64,000 bases of DNA from Streptomyces sp. Go-475 (GCF_003330845.1 NZ_CP026121.1:5065501-5129500), one strand, 5' to 3'. Positions 16,770-26,819 are shown, numbered from the stretch's first letter. Notes: generated by a model not told the origin, from the letters alone. Translations and numbers: made by a program.

Positions 16770-18690
16770 CGATGGCCTCCTTCAGAGCCGAGGCGAGCTG
16801 CTCCGCCTTGAACGGCATGCCGTTGACCTGGTTGTACGAGTGGGCGTCGACCAGGTACTTCGCCCGGATGAGCGTGGCGAGCTGCCCGAGGTTCATCTCG
16901 GGGATCACCACCTTGTCGTATCGCTCCAGCACGGAGCCCAGATTCGGCGGGAAGGGGTTGAGGTGGCGCAGATGGGCCTGCGCGATGGACTCCCCGGCTC
17001 TGCGCAGCCGCCGCACCGCCGCCGTGATCGGCCCGTACGTCGAACCCCAGCCGAGGACGAGGGTCCGGGCGCCGTCCGGGTCGTCCACCTGGACGTCCGG
17101 GACGTCGATGCCGTCGACCTTCGCCTGCCGGGTGCGCACCATGAAGTCGTGGTTGGCCGGGGCGTAGGAGATGTTGCCCGTGCCGTCCTCCTTCTCGATG
17201 CCGCCGATGCGGTGCTCCAGACCCGGCGTGCCCGGAATCGCCCACGGGCGGGCCAGCGTCTGCGGGTCCCGCTTGTACGGCCAGAACACCTCGGTGCCGT
17301 CGTCGAGCGTGTGGTTCGGGCCCTGCGCGAACTGCACCCTCAGATCCGGCAGTTCCTCCAGGTCCGGGATCCGCCAGGGCTCCGAGCCGTTGGCCAGATA
17401 GCCGTCGGAGAGCAGGAACACCGGCGTCCGGTACGTCAGCGCGATCCGCGCCGCCTCCAGCGCGGCGTCGAAGCAGTCCGCCGGCGTCCGCGGCGCGACC
17501 ACCGGCACCGGGGCCTCGCCGTTGCGCCCGAACATCGCCTGCAGCAGGTCCGCCTGCTCGGTCTTGGTGGGCAGACCCGTCGACGGGCCGCCGCGCTGGA
17601 TGTCCACGATCAGCAGCGGCAGCTCCAGCGAGACCGCGAGGCCGATCGTCTCGGACTTCAGCGCCACACCCGGGCCGCTCGTCGTCGTCACCGCCAGCGA
17701 ACCGCCGAAGGCCGCGCCCAGCGCCGCCCCGATCCCGGCGATCTCGTCCTCCGCCTGGAACGTCCGCACCCCGAAGTTCTTGTGCTTGCTCAGCTCGTGC
17801 AGGATGTCCGACGCCGGGGTGATCGGGTACGAGCCCAGGTACAGCGGCAGATCCGCCTGCTGCGACGCGGCGATCAGGCCGTACGACAGGGCCAGGTTGC
17901 CGGAGATGTTGCGGTAGACGCCCGGCGGGAACGCCGTCGCCGCCGGCGCGACCTCGTAGGAGACCGCGAAGTCCTCCGTCGTCTCGCCGAAGTTCCAGCC
18001 GGCCCGGAACGCGGCGATGTTCGCCGCCGCGATGTCGGGTTTCTTGGCGAACTTCGACCGCAGGAACTTCTCCGTGCCCTCCGTGGGCCGGTGGTACATC
18101 CAGCTCAGCAGGCCCAGCGCGAACATGTTCTTGCTGCGCTCGGCCTCCTTGCGGCTGAGGTCGAACTCCTTGAGCGCCTCGACCGTGAGCGTGGTCAGCG
18201 GCACCGGGTGCAGGTGGTAGCCGTCCAGCGACCCGTCCTCCAGCGGGGACGTCGCGTAGCCGACCTTCTGCATCGCCCGCTTCGTGAACTCGTCCGTGTT
18301 GACGATCACCTCCGCGCCGCGCGGCAGGTCCCCGATGTTCGCCTTCAGGGCGGCCGGGTTCATCGCCACCAGTACGTTCGGCGCGTCGCCGGGCGTGAGG
18401 ATGTCGTGGTCGGCGAAGTGCAGCTGGAAGGACGACACACCCGGCAGGGTCCCGGCGGGCGCCCTGATCTCGGCCGGGAAGTTCGGCAGCGTCGACAGGT
18501 CGTTGCCGAACGACGCGGTCTCCGAGGTGAAGCGGTCACCGGTGAGCTGCATACCGTCACCCGAGTCCCCCGCGAACCTGATGATCACCCGGTCGAGGCG
18601 CCGGACGTCCTTCGCGCCCGCCGCTTTGCGCTGCTCTCCTACGACTGCTCCGTCGGCCTGCTCCGCTGGGCTACTGACCTGGCTGGTCAC
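16762..18690 (-). CDS. korA: 2-oxoacid:ferredoxin oxidoreductase, alpha subunit (gamma-alpha fusion)
   Basis: The 642-residue protein fuses the gamma domain (VIIRFAGDSGDGMQLTGDRF near residue 35) with the alpha pyrimidine-binding domain (LGSYPITPASDILHELSK and QAEDEIAGIGAALGAAFGG). It ends in a transketolase C-terminal-like part. It forms the KorAB complex with the following gene and generates low-potential ferredoxin and acyl-CoA in the cytoplasm. The start is GTG at the head of a two-gene operon. The partial complex I operon lies about 4 kb away on the other strand, a possible user of the reduced ferredoxin. Confidence 0.93.
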   Translation of the reverse strand: MTSQVSSPAEQADGAVVGEQRKAAGAKDVRRLDRVIIRFAGDSGDGMQLTGDRFTSETASFGNDLSTLPNFPAEIRAPAGTLPGVSSFQLHFADHDILTPGDAPNVLVAMNPAALKANIGDLPRGAEVIVNTDEFTKRAMQKVGYATSPLEDGSLDGYHLHPVPLTTLTVEALKEFDLSRKEAERSKNMFALGLLSWMYHRPTEGTEKFLRSKFAKKPDIAAANIAAFRAGWNFGETTEDFAVSYEVAPAATAFPPGVYRNISGNLALSYGLIAASQQADLPLYLGSYPITPASDILHELSKHKNFGVRTFQAEDEIAGIGAALGAAFGGSLAVTTTSGPGVALKSETIGLAVSLELPLLIVDIQRGGPSTGLPTKTEQADLLQAMFGRNGEAPVPVVAPRTPADCFDAALEAARIALTYRTPVFLLSDGYLANGSEPWRIPDLEELPDLRVQFAQGPNHTLDDGTEVFWPYKRDPQTLARPWAIPGTPGLEHRIGGIEKEDGTGNISYAPANHDFMVRTRQAKVDGIDVPDVQVDDPDGARTLVLGWGSTYGPITAAVRRLRRAGESIAQAHLRHLNPFPPNLGSVLERYDKVVIPEMNLGQLATLIRAKYLVDAHSYNQVNGMPFKAEQLASALKEAIDD

Positions 18691-18848
18691 TGAACTGGAC
18701 CTCCCTCGAGGACGCTGTCCGGGACAGGCCTTCCCACAGGCCCTCCCAGGATCAACCCTACGACCGCAAGGGTCGCGTTCTTCGGGTCATTCGCATGTTG
18801 GACACGACTTTGAGACGTTCGAGCGCCCTGACACACATGTCAGGAGTT

Positions 18849-19508
18849 TCATGAATTCAGGTACGTCAGCACGGCCAGGACCCGGCGGTGGTCGCCCTCG
18901 CTCGGGGACAGCCCCAGCTTGAGGAAGATGTTGCTGACGTGCTTCTCGACCGCCCCGTCGCTCACCACCAGCTGCCGGGCGATCGCCGAGTTCGTCCGCC
19001 CCTCGGCCATCAGCCCCAGCACCTCGCGCTCCCGCGGGGTGAGCCCCGCCAGCACGTCCTGTTTGCGGCTGCGGCCCAGCAGCTGCGCGACGACCTCCGG
19101 GTCCAGGGCCGTCCCGCCCCCGGCCACCCGCACCACCGCGTCCACGAACTCCCGCACCTCGGCCACCCGGTCCTTCAGCAGGTAGCCGACGCCCCGGCTG
19201 GACGCGCCGAGCAGCTCCGTGGCGTAGCGCTCCTCCACGTACTGCGACAGCACGAGCACACCGAGCCCCGGGTGCGCCTTGCGCAGCTGCACCGCCGCCC
19301 GGACCCCCTCGTCGGTGTGCGTCGGCGGCATCCGCACGTCGGCCACGACCACGTCCGGCAGCTCGCCCTGGGCGTCCAGCTCCGTGATGGTCTTGATCAG
19401 CGCCTCGCCGTCACCGACCCCGGCGACGACCTCGTGCCCGCGGTCGGTCAGCAGCCGGGTCAGGCCCTCCCTGAGCAGCACGGAATCCTCGGCGATGACC
19501 ACCCGCAC
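18849..19508 (-). CDS. NarL/LuxR-type response regulator
   Basis: The protein has 219 residues if started at the GTG encoding MRVVIAEDSVLLREG, preceded by GGAGGACAG. Upstream GTG starts would add a short tail. The receiver domain has acidic residues in AEDS, the phospho-acceptor Asp in VVVADVRMPP and Lys in LKDRVAEV. The C-terminal LuxR helix-turn-helix has LTPREREVLGLMAEGRTNSA and SDGAVEKHVSNIFLKLGL. It should be phosphorylated by one or both adjacent kinases and regulate transcription. A 6-bp hairpin (18828-18843) follows its stop. Confidence 0.92.
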   Translation of the reverse strand: MRVVIAEDSVLLREGLTRLLTDRGHEVVAGVGDGEALIKTITELDAQGELPDVVVADVRMPPTHTDEGVRAAVQLRKAHPGLGVLVLSQYVEERYATELLGASSRGVGYLLKDRVAEVREFVDAVVRVAGGGTALDPEVVAQLLGRSRKQDVLAGLTPREREVLGLMAEGRTNSAIARQLVVSDGAVEKHVSNIFLKLGLSPSEGDHRRVLAVLTYLNS

Positions 19509-19739
19509 CCTGTCCTCCACGTTCTTTCGGCCCCCCACAGCCCGACGCCGCCCGTCCGCAGCCCATGACGGCTGCGCGCCCACCCGTGCGACGGGTCCAG
19601 CATTTCAGGCCCGGGCGGTCCATGGGGGCGGGACCGGCTTCTCGACTGACCGATTCGGGTGGTGGCGGGCGTGGAAAGGGCCGGAGGGCGGTGCCCCCCG
19701 GCCGGTCACCGCGGCCCTGGAGCCGGGCCGCCGTCTCGA

Positions 19740-21101
19740 TCACCGCACGTGCTGCCCCCGCCACGGCAGCTCCGCCGTCACCCGGGTCGGACCGCCCGCC
19801 GGCGAGTCCACCACCAGGATCCCGTCCACCGCGTCGAGCCGCTCCACCAGCCCCGCGAGGCCGGACCCGCGGGACGTGTCCGCCCCGCCCACGCCGTTGT
19901 CCACGACCTGCAGCATCAGCCGGTTCTCCGTCCGCCACACCTCCACGCCCGCCCAGGTCGCCCGCGCGTGCTTGCTGACGTTCTGCAGCAGCTCCGAGAC
20001 CGTGAAGTACGCGATCCCCTCGATCGCCGGCGCGGGCCGCTCCGCCAGATCGACCTCGACCTGCACCGGCACGGTGCACCGCGAGGCGACCGAGGACAGC
20101 GCCGCGTCCAGGCCGCGGTCGGTCAGCACCGCAGGGTGGATGCCCCGGGCCAGGTCCCGCAGCTCCTGCAGCGCCGTCTTCACCTCGCCGTGCGCCTCGT
20201 CCACCATCCGCTGGGCCGCCTGTGGATCCTCGTGGAGCTTCTCCTTCGCCAGCCCCAGATCCATGGCCAACGCCACCAGCCGGGCCTGCGCCCCGTCGTG
20301 CAGATCCCGCTCGATGCGCCGCAGGTCCGCCGCGGCCGTGTCCACCACGACCCCCCGGTCCGACTCCAGCTCCACCACCCGCGAGGCCAGCCGCGACGGC
20401 CCGAGCAGCCCGTGCACCAGCAGCCGGTCCACCATCGTCAGCGCCCGCACGATCCACGGCGTGGCGATCGTCAGCAGCAGACCCACCAGCGCGGTCACCG
20501 TGATCTCGAAGGGGTTGTCGAGGTAGACCCGGTGCGTCTCGTCGCCGTACAGCTGGATCCCGTCCTGACCGGCGTACGTCGGGAACACCCAGAACCACAG
20601 CGGGTACGTCAGCAGCCCCCAGCCCAGCGCCCAGACGTTCACGGAGACGACGAACGAGAACACCGCCCAGGGCAGGTGCAGCACCGAGTACAGCAGGGCC
20701 CGCCACGAGGCACCGCTCTTGAGGACGGCACCCATCCACGCCATGGCGCCCGGCTTCTTCATCCGCAGCGGCTCCGGCTCGGCCACCTCCAGGCCCAGCA
20801 GCGCCCGCGCCCGCGTCCGCTCCAGCGCCCCCAGTCCGCGGCAGCCGGCGAGCGCCGCCGCCAGCACCGGTATGCCGAGGAACGTCACCAGCAGGCCCGC
20901 CCCGAGCGACACCATCGTGACCGCGTAGGTGAACAGCAGGATGCTGATCGGGAGGCTGAGCAGCACATATCCGAGCTCGCGCCAGGTGCGGCCCTCGACG
21001 GGCGCCCGCAGCGCGGCGGGCAGCCGGTGCCGCCGTTCGGTGCTCGCGGGGAACCCGGGCCCGCTGTCGAGCCCGTACCCCTGTCCGTACTCCGTGGCCA
21101 T
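19740..21101 (-). CDS. Sensor histidine kinase (first of a tandem pair)
   Basis: The 453-residue membrane kinase has four hydrophobic helices in a Sensor-type N-terminal domain (about 40-215, with WRELGYVLLSLPISILLFTY). The HisKA_3 box RIERDLHDGAQARLVALAMD carries the phospho-acceptor His. The N box SELLQNVSKHA and the G-box region DNGVGG are intact. It is 232 bp from the response-regulator start and shares near-identical blocks with the kinase that follows it upstream on the minus strand. The signal sensed is unknown; the small extracellular loops suggest a membrane-borne signal. Confidence 0.9.
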   Translation of the reverse strand: MATEYGQGYGLDSGPGFPASTERRHRLPAALRAPVEGRTWRELGYVLLSLPISILLFTYAVTMVSLGAGLLVTFLGIPVLAAALAGCRGLGALERTRARALLGLEVAEPEPLRMKKPGAMAWMGAVLKSGASWRALLYSVLHLPWAVFSFVVSVNVWALGWGLLTYPLWFWVFPTYAGQDGIQLYGDETHRVYLDNPFEITVTALVGLLLTIATPWIVRALTMVDRLLVHGLLGPSRLASRVVELESDRGVVVDTAAADLRRIERDLHDGAQARLVALAMDLGLAKEKLHEDPQAAQRMVDEAHGEVKTALQELRDLARGIHPAVLTDRGLDAALSSVASRCTVPVQVEVDLAERPAPAIEGIAYFTVSELLQNVSKHARATWAGVEVWRTENRLMLQVVDNGVGGADTSRGSGLAGLVERLDAVDGILVVDSPAGGPTRVTAELPWRGQHVR

Positions 21102-21211
21102 CGGCGTCGTCCTTCTCCTCGTCCTGCGGCTGTTCCCTCGTACCTCCACCCTGCTCCGCCGCAGGTCGGCGGACCATGGAGTCCGTCGGCGTCTCGGACG
21201 GGGGGTTTTCC

Positions 21212-22450
21212 CTACCTCCGGACCCCGGGCCCGTTCGCCGACGCCTCCTGGGTGTCCGTGCGGTCGCGCCAGGGCAGTTCCGCCGTGACCGTCGTCGGGC
21301 CGCCCTCGGGCGACTCCAGGACGAACAGGCCGTCGACGGCGTCCAGCCGGTCGGCCAGGCCCCTCATCCCCGTACCGCCGTCGAGGCGCGCGCCTCCGCG
21401 GCCGTCGTCCCACACCTGGATGAGCAGCCGGTCGGCCGTCCGCCACACCTCCACCGACGCCGACTTCGCCCGGCTGTGCTTGCTGACGTTCTGCAGCAGT
21501 TCCGAGACGGTGAAGTAGGCGATGCCCTCGATGGCCGCGGCGGGCCGCGCGGGCAGGTCGACCGTCACCTTCACCGGCACCGTGCAGCGCGAGGCGACCG
21601 AGGACAGCGCCGCGTCCAGGCCGCGGTCGGTCAGCACCGCCGGGTGGATCCCGCGGGCCAGGTCCCGCAGCTCCTGGAGCGCCAGCTTCACCTCGCCGTG
21701 CGCCTCCTCGACCATCGCGGCCGCCGCGTCGGGGTCCTCCAGCACCTTCTCCTTGGCCAGGCCGAGACCCATGGCCAACGCCACCAGCCGGGCCTGCGCC
21801 CCGTCGTGCAGATCCCGCTCGATGCGCCGCAGGTCGGCCGCCGCCGTGTCGACCACCACCCCCCGGTCCGACTCCAGCTCGGCGATGCGCCGCTCCAGTT
21901 CGTCGGAGGGCGACAGCAGCCCCCGGACCATGGCCCGGTCGGCGTCGGTCAGTCCCCGCGCGATGAACGGCAGCACCGGCCACAGCACGAACAGCGAGGT
22001 CAGCGTGATGGTGAAGGTGAGGACGCCCCACGGCAGCCGGATGAACTCGTACAGGACCGTGCGCCAGCCCACCGGGTCCTTCAGCTGCATCCACAACCGC
22101 TGGAAGAAGCCGCCCCCGCCGCGCAGCCGCAGCCGGCTCGGCTCGTCCACCCGCACCCCGAGCAGCGCCCTGGCCCGCGCCCGCTCCAGCCTGCCCAGCT
22201 GCCGCGCGCCCATGAGCCCGGCCGCGAGCAGCGGGAAGCCGACCACCGTGACGGTCAGCCCGAAACCGGTGGACAGCATCGTGACGACGTAGGTGAATCC
22301 GAGCAGCGAGGCCGGAAGGTTCGCCAGGAGGTGCGCGATCTCCTTCCAGGTGTGCCGGTCGTAGGCGAGACGGGCCGGCGGCGGACGGTCGTCCGGTCCG
22401 GCCGCCGTCACGGCCGGACCGGTGCCCGCGGGCGGGATGCGTTGGGTCAT
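21212..22450 (-). CDS. Sensor histidine kinase (second of the tandem pair)
   Basis: The 412-residue paralogue of the neighbouring kinase has a four-helix Sensor domain (WKEIAHLLANLPASLLGFTY), the HisKA_3 box RIERDLHDGAQARLVALAMG, N box SELLQNVSKHS and D/G region DDGRGGARLDGG. The cytoplasmic parts share long runs of identical residues with the first kinase, and at DNA level one run of about 68 bases is identical. The membrane domains are less similar, so the pair may respond to different signals through the one response regulator, or form heterodimers (inference). The order is kinase 2, kinase 1, regulator on the minus strand. Confidence 0.9.
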   Translation of the reverse strand: MTQRIPPAGTGPAVTAAGPDDRPPPARLAYDRHTWKEIAHLLANLPASLLGFTYVVTMLSTGFGLTVTVVGFPLLAAGLMGARQLGRLERARARALLGVRVDEPSRLRLRGGGGFFQRLWMQLKDPVGWRTVLYEFIRLPWGVLTFTITLTSLFVLWPVLPFIARGLTDADRAMVRGLLSPSDELERRIAELESDRGVVVDTAAADLRRIERDLHDGAQARLVALAMGLGLAKEKVLEDPDAAAAMVEEAHGEVKLALQELRDLARGIHPAVLTDRGLDAALSSVASRCTVPVKVTVDLPARPAAAIEGIAYFTVSELLQNVSKHSRAKSASVEVWRTADRLLIQVWDDGRGGARLDGGTGMRGLADRLDAVDGLFVLESPEGGPTTVTAELPWRDRTDTQEASANGPGVRR

Positions 22451-22552
22451 ATGCGTTAGCGTGCCCGGCGGCGGGCAACCGCGCCATGAGGTGCCCCGCC
22501 AGGATCGCCTGAGGAAAACCCCACCCCCGCGTGCCGGGGCGTGACGGGCTGC

Positions 22553-22580
22553 TTACCCTGCCTTTATCAGGGCCTAGACT
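22553..22580 (+). promoter_or_regulatory. Candidate promoter of the partial nuo operon
   Basis: TTACCC and TAGACT are separated by 16 bases in the 238-bp divergent gap, about 108 bp upstream of nuoA. The -35 is a weak match. Confidence 0.35.
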
Positions 22581-22688
22581 CCCGTGCGTACAGATCGTCG
22601 AACAGCGGCGTCCGTGTTCCCGGCCGGACCGGGGCGCCGCGGTCTCGTCACAGGATCCAGTCCGAGTTTCAGGGAGCGAGGGACGGAC

Positions 22689-23096
22689 GTGCCGGAACCG
22701 ACCGTCGTCACCACGACCGTCGTCGCGGCGGACTACTTCCAGTCCTATTCGGTCGTCGGACTGCTCGCCGTCGTCGGCGTGCTGTTCGTCGCCGTCGCCT
22801 TCGGGGCCGGCCGCCTGCTGCGGCCCGTCGTCCCCACACCCGAGAAGCTCCTGACGTACGAGTGCGGCGTCGACCCCGTCGGCGAGGGCTGGGCCCACAC
22901 CCAGGTCCGCTACTACGTCTACGCCTTCCTCTACGTGATCTTCGCCGTCGACTCGATCTTCCTGTTCCCCTGGGCGACCGTCTTCGCCGCCCCCGGCTAC
23001 GGCGCGACGACCCTGGTCGAGATGTTCATCTTCCTCGGCTTCCTGGCCGTGGGCCTGCTCTACGCATACAAGAAGGGCGTCCTGGCATGGACGTGA
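22689..23096 (+). CDS. nuoA: NADH-quinone oxidoreductase-like subunit A
   Basis: The 135-residue membrane protein has three helices. It carries the diagnostic subunit A loop [16 protein letters not shown] and the conserved acidic helix [17 protein letters not shown]. It belongs to the membrane arm of complex I near the quinone entry site. The start is GTG, preceded by GGGAGCGAGG. It is the first gene of a ten-gene operon with overlapping or nearly touching ORFs. The operon lacks D, E, F and G, so this is the second, partial nuo set known from streptomycetes. Confidence 0.93.
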   Translation: MPEPTVVTTTVVAADYFQSYSVVGLLAVVGVLFVAVAFGAGRLLRPVVPTPEKLLTYECGVDPVGEGWAHTQVRYYVYAFLYVIFAVDSIFLFPWATVFAAPGYGATTLVEMFIFLGFLAVGLLYAYKKGVLAWT

Positions 23097-23713
23097 CCCC
23101 CGCCGGTACCGAGCCCGTGCTGCTTCCCGAGCCGAAGCGGCTCGGCGCCCTCGCGCGCCTCGCGCCCGAGCCGATGAAGGTGATCCTCAACTGGGGGCGC
23201 CGCTACTCGCTCTGGGTCTTCAACTTCGGCCTCGCCTGCTGCGCCATCGAGTTCATCGCCGCGTCGATGGCCCGCCACGACTTCATCCGTCTCGGTGTCA
23301 TCCCGTTCGCGCCGGGCCCCCGCCAGGCCGACCTGATGGTGGTGTCCGGCACGGTCACGGACAAGATGGCGCCGGCGGTGAAGCGCCTCTACGAGCAGAT
23401 GCCGGAACCCAAGTACGTCATCTCCTTCGGCGCGTGCAGCAACTGCGGCGGCCCCTACTGGGACTCCTACTCCGTCACCAAGGGCGTCGACCAGATCATC
23501 CCCGTCGACGTCTACGTCCCCGGCTGCCCGCCCCGGCCCGAGGCACTGCTCCAGGGCATCCTCAAGCTCCAGGAGAAGATCGCCCGCGAGTCGCTGGGCG
23601 AGCGGTACGGCAGCGGCGGCGCCCGCCCTTCCGCAGCGGCGTTGCAGAGCGGTCTGGTGCAGCCGCCGGCCCCAGCGCCCGGCTCCGACTCGACGCCGGG
23701 GGAGGGACGATGA
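23087..23713 (+). CDS. nuoB: Complex I-like subunit B (cluster N2 subunit)
   Basis: The 208-residue protein keeps all ligands of [4Fe-4S] cluster N2: the Cys-Cys pair in [12 protein letters not shown], one Cys in [14 protein letters not shown] and one in [13 protein letters not shown]2 is the last iron-sulfur centre before quinone, so this copy should be electron-competent. The C-terminus extends past the usual end by about 30 Ser/Ala/Pro-rich residues. It overlaps nuoA by 10 bp and nuoC by 4 bp (ATGA). Confidence 0.93.
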   Translation: MDVTPAGTEPVLLPEPKRLGALARLAPEPMKVILNWGRRYSLWVFNFGLACCAIEFIAASMARHDFIRLGVIPFAPGPRQADLMVVSGTVTDKMAPAVKRLYEQMPEPKYVISFGACSNCGGPYWDSYSVTKGVDQIIPVDVYVPGCPPRPEALLQGILKLQEKIARESLGERYGSGGARPSAAALQSGLVQPPAPAPGSDSTPGEGR

Positions 23714-24423
23714 CCGCGGTCGGCTGGCTCCCCGCCGACGTCGAGGAACTCTTCGGCCCGGACGCCACGGCCGAGGAGGCGTACGAGGTCCTGACGGTCG
23801 ACGTACCCCCGGCGAACTGGATCTCCGCCCTGGAGACCGCGCGCGACCGGCTCGGCTGCACGTACTTCGACTGGCTCAGCGCGGTCGACGAACCGGGCAC
23901 GGGCTTCCGCGTCACGGCACACGTCGCCGCCCTGTCCCCGCTGCGCCGTCTCCTCATGCGGACGACCGTCCCGCACGAGACCCCCACCCTGCCCTCGGCG
24001 GTCGGGGTGTACGCGGGCGCCGCCTGGCACGAACGCGAGACGCACGAGATGTTCGGCGTCACCTTCGAAGGCCACCCGGCGCTGGACCACCTGCTCCTGC
24101 CCGAGAACTTCGAAGGCCACCCGCTGCGCAAGGACTTCGTCCTGGCCGCCCGCGTCGCCAAGGCCTGGCCCGGCGCCAAGGAACCCGGCGAGTCGGAACA
24201 CGGCGGCCCCAAGCGCCGCCAGATGCTCCCGCCCGGCGTCCCCGACCCGAACGAGTGGGGCCCCCTGAAGGGCCAACTCCCCCCGGCCCCCGCCCGCCCG
24301 GCCCGCGGCGCGGCCGCCCGGCCGGCGACCGCCCGCCCGCACGGCCCGCCCCGCGGGCGAGCGCCCGGTACGGCGGACACGCACGGCATCGGAGGGCTCG
24401 GCGAGCCAGGCCGCTGCCGGTGA
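23710..24423 (+). CDS. nuoC: Complex I-like subunit C, apparently frameshifted near its end
   Basis: The first 190 or so residues are a good subunit [21 protein letters not shown], then the diagnostic [20 protein letters not shown] and [11 protein letters not shown]. The reading frame then enters a Pro/Ala/Arg-rich stretch and stops at 24423. In the +1-shifted frame a coding-like repetitive tail runs from 24269 to the nuoH start, so the present stop may result from an indel in the C-runs around 24278-24296 or be bypassed by frameshifting. NuoC pairs with NuoD in the peripheral arm, yet nuoD is absent here. Confidence 0.8.
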   Translation: MTAVGWLPADVEELFGPDATAEEAYEVLTVDVPPANWISALETARDRLGCTYFDWLSAVDEPGTGFRVTAHVAALSPLRRLLMRTTVPHETPTLPSAVGVYAGAAWHERETHEMFGVTFEGHPALDHLLLPENFEGHPLRKDFVLAARVAKAWPGAKEPGESEHGGPKRRQMLPPGVPDPNEWGPLKGQLPPAPARPARGAAARPATARPHGPPRGRAPGTADTHGIGGLGEPGRCR

Positions 24424-25159
24424 CGCCGCTGCCCGTGACACCGTCGCCGGTGACGCCGTTGCCGGTGGCACGGCCACGCCGTCCCCGACCGCGCCGCGTC
24501 GCGCTCGTACGGCGGCGGGAGGCTCGGCGAGCCAGACCGCTGCCGGGGCAACCGGGCCGGAGTCGCCGGCCGGGGACACTGGGCCCGCGACCGCGGAAAC
24601 CGGGCCTTCGACCGCGGAGGCCGGGCCTTCGGCCGCGGAGGCCGGGCCTTCGGCCGCGGAGACTGCACCCTCGACTCCGGAGGCCGAGGCCTCGGCTGCC
24701 CGGGCTGGGGACTCGACTCCGTCGGTGCGGCCGCGTCGCGCGCGGAGTGCGAGTGAAGGCTCGGCCTCCCAGCGGACACCGTCGGACAGCCCGGCCGGCC
24801 CGCGCCGGGCGCGCACCGCGTCGGAGGGCAGCGCGAGTCAGCGCGCCGCGTCCGACCACGGCGACGGCGACAGCGGCTCCGACAGGCGCCGTGACAGCCG
24901 GCCGGGCAGCGCCCCGCGCAGCTCGGACGCCCCCTGGCACCACGCCCGCCCGGCCTTCGACGAACCGGAACCCGAACCGTCCCCGGAGGCCGCGCCGCTG
25001 CCGGCCCCCGAGCCGTCGCCCGACCAGGAGCCGCCCGAGCGCCCGAAGACCACCGCGCCTTCGGCGGAGCCCGCCGACGACGACCCCGAAAACCCCACAG
25101 GTCCCGCAGGTCCCACGGACCCCGCCGACCCCACCGACCCCACAGGAGGCCCGCGGTGA
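24269..25159 (+). other. Open repetitive tail in a shifted frame, probable lost 3' part of nuoC
   Basis: This frame is open for 297 codons and ends in TGA overlapping the nuoH GTG by 4 bp, the same junction used elsewhere in the operon. It encodes four spaced copies of a motif close to [13 protein letters not shown], whose Ser codons differ between copies (TCG, AGC, AGT, TCC), so the protein and not the DNA is repeated. It also holds about four 7-residue units like AGPSAAE (nucleotides about 24585-24665) and an acidic Pro-rich end. No start codon before 24725 exists in frame. Fused to nuoC it would give about 483 residues. Confidence 0.65.
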
Positions 25160-26124
25160 ACGACGTGCTCGACGTCGCCCTGCGACTCCTGATCGTCTTC
25201 GTCGTCTTCCTCACCTTCCCCCTGATCATCGGCCAGACCGAGCACAAGGTCATGGCCCACATGCAGGGCCGCCTCGGCCCCATGTACGCCGGCGGCTTCC
25301 ACGGCTGGGCCCAGCTGATCGCCGACGGCGTGAAGTTCGCGCAGAAGGAGGACGTCGTCCCGGCCGGCGCCGACCGCCGCATCTTCCAACTGGCGCCCGC
25401 CGTCGCCCTCCTGCCCTACCTCCTCGTCCTGCTCGCCATCCCGATCGGCCCCGACGAGGGAGCCGTCGGGCAGGTCATCGACGCGGGCGTCTTCTTCGTG
25501 CTGGCCGTCATGGGCGTCGGCGTCCTCGGCTCGCTCATGGCCGGCTGGGCGTCCGCGAACAAGTTCTCCCTCCTCGGCGGCCTGCGCACCGCCGCCCAGC
25601 TCCTCGCCTACGAACTGCCGATGCTGCTCACCGCCGCCTCGGTGGCGATGGCGGCCGGCACCGTCTCGCTCCCCGGCATCCTCGACGCCTTCGAGTGGTG
25701 GTGGCTGCCCTGGCAGATCGTCGGCGCGATCGTCTTCTTCGTGGCCGGCCTCGCCGAACTCCAGCGCCCGCCCTTCGACATGCCCGTCGCCGACTCGGAG
25801 ATCATCTTCGGCGCCTACACCGAGTACACCGGCCTCCGTTTCGCCCTGTTCCTCCTCGCCGAGTACGCCGGGATCGTCGTCCTGTGCGGTCTGACCACCG
25901 TCCTCTTCCTGGGCGGCTGGCACGGCCCCTGGGGCGCCGACGGCCTCGGCTGGGTCTGGACCCTGCTGAAGACCGCCGTCCTCGCCTTCCTCGTCATCTG
26001 GCTGCGCGTCACCTACCCGCGCCTGCGCGAGGACCAGCTCCAGAAGCTCGCCTGGACGCTCCTCGTCCCCCTCGCCCTCGCCCAGATCGCCCTCACCGGC
26101 ATCGTCAAGGTGGTGATCCAGTAA
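25156..26124 (+). CDS. nuoH: Complex I-like subunit H
   Basis: The 322-residue protein has eight helices with subunit H signatures: [20 protein letters not shown] after the first helix, then [19 protein letters not shown], and [16 protein letters not shown] in the fifth loop. It forms the quinone tunnel with NuoB and NuoD and starts the proton channel series. Its GTG overlaps the end of the shifted-frame tail by 4 bp, and nuoI begins 3 bp after its stop. Length and motifs are normal. Confidence 0.94.
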   Translation: MNDVLDVALRLLIVFVVFLTFPLIIGQTEHKVMAHMQGRLGPMYAGGFHGWAQLIADGVKFAQKEDVVPAGADRRIFQLAPAVALLPYLLVLLAIPIGPDEGAVGQVIDAGVFFVLAVMGVGVLGSLMAGWASANKFSLLGGLRTAAQLLAYELPMLLTAASVAMAAGTVSLPGILDAFEWWWLPWQIVGAIVFFVAGLAELQRPPFDMPVADSEIIFGAYTEYTGLRFALFLLAEYAGIVVLCGLTTVLFLGGWHGPWGADGLGWVWTLLKTAVLAFLVIWLRVTYPRLREDQLQKLAWTLLVPLALAQIALTGIVKVVIQ

Positions 26125-26126
26125 CC

Positions 26127-26819
26127 ATGGCCCCCATTCCAGGAAGCGGCCTGGCCAAGGGCCTGGCCGTCACCCTCCGCACGATGACGAAGAAGTCCGT
26201 CACCGCGCAGTACCCGGACGCCCAGCCCGACCTCCCGCCCCGTACCCGCGGTGTGATCGGCCTGTTCGAGGAGAACTGCACGGTCTGCATGCTGTGCGCC
26301 CGCGAGTGCCCGGACTGGTGCATCTACATCGACTCCCACAAGGAGACCGTCCCGCCGGCGGCCCCGGGCGGCCGGGAACGCAGCCGCAACGTCCTCGACC
26401 GCTTCGCCATCGACTTCTCCCTGTGCATGTACTGCGGTATCTGCATCGAGGTCTGTCCTTTCGACGCCCTGTTCTGGTCCCCGGAGTTCGAGTACGCCGA
26501 GACCGACATCCGCGACCTCACCCACGAGCGCGACAAGCTCCGCGAGTGGATGTGGACCGTCCCGGCCCCGCCGGCCCTCGACCCCGGCGCGGAGGAGCCG
26601 AAGGAACTCGCCGCCGCCCGCAAGGCCGCCGAGAAGCTGGCCGCCCAGCAGGCCCCGCCGGTCACCGAACCGCACGCCGACGAGCAGGCCCGGGCAGCCG
26701 AGCGCCCCACCCGCCCGCACGGCGCCTCCAAGCAGCAGACGGACCAGCCGAAGCCGGACCAGCCGAAGCCGGACCAGCCGAAGCCGGACCGCCCCACGGG
26801 GCAGGAGGGACGGGAATGA
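26127..26819 (+). CDS. nuoI: Complex I-like subunit I (2x[4Fe-4S] ferredoxin)
   Basis: The 230-residue protein has two complete CxxCxxCxxxCP clusters, [15 protein letters not shown] and [15 protein letters not shown], for centres N6a and N6b. These carry electrons to NuoB, and without NuoE, F and G in the operon this subunit would be the outermost redox entry point. The C-terminal 60 residues are disordered and end in four copies of a QPKPD-like pentapeptide. nuoJ overlaps the stop by 4 bp (ATGA). Confidence 0.94.
   Translation: MAPIPGSGLAKGLAVTLRTMTKKSVTAQYPDAQPDLPPRTRGVIGLFEENCTVCMLCARECPDWCIYIDSHKETVPPAAPGGRERSRNVLDRFAIDFSLCMYCGICIEVCPFDALFWSPEFEYAETDIRDLTHERDKLREWMWTVPAPPALDPGAEEPKELAAARKAAEKLAAQQAPPVTEPHADEQARAAERPTRPHGASKQQTDQPKPDQPKPDQPKPDRPTGQEGRE

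Noticed and set aside
19740..22898. A 1052-residue reading frame covering both kinases
   Set aside because: Only the part from 21101 down has kinase features. The upstream part is antisense-like frame of the second kinase gene, with high Ala/Arg shadow composition.
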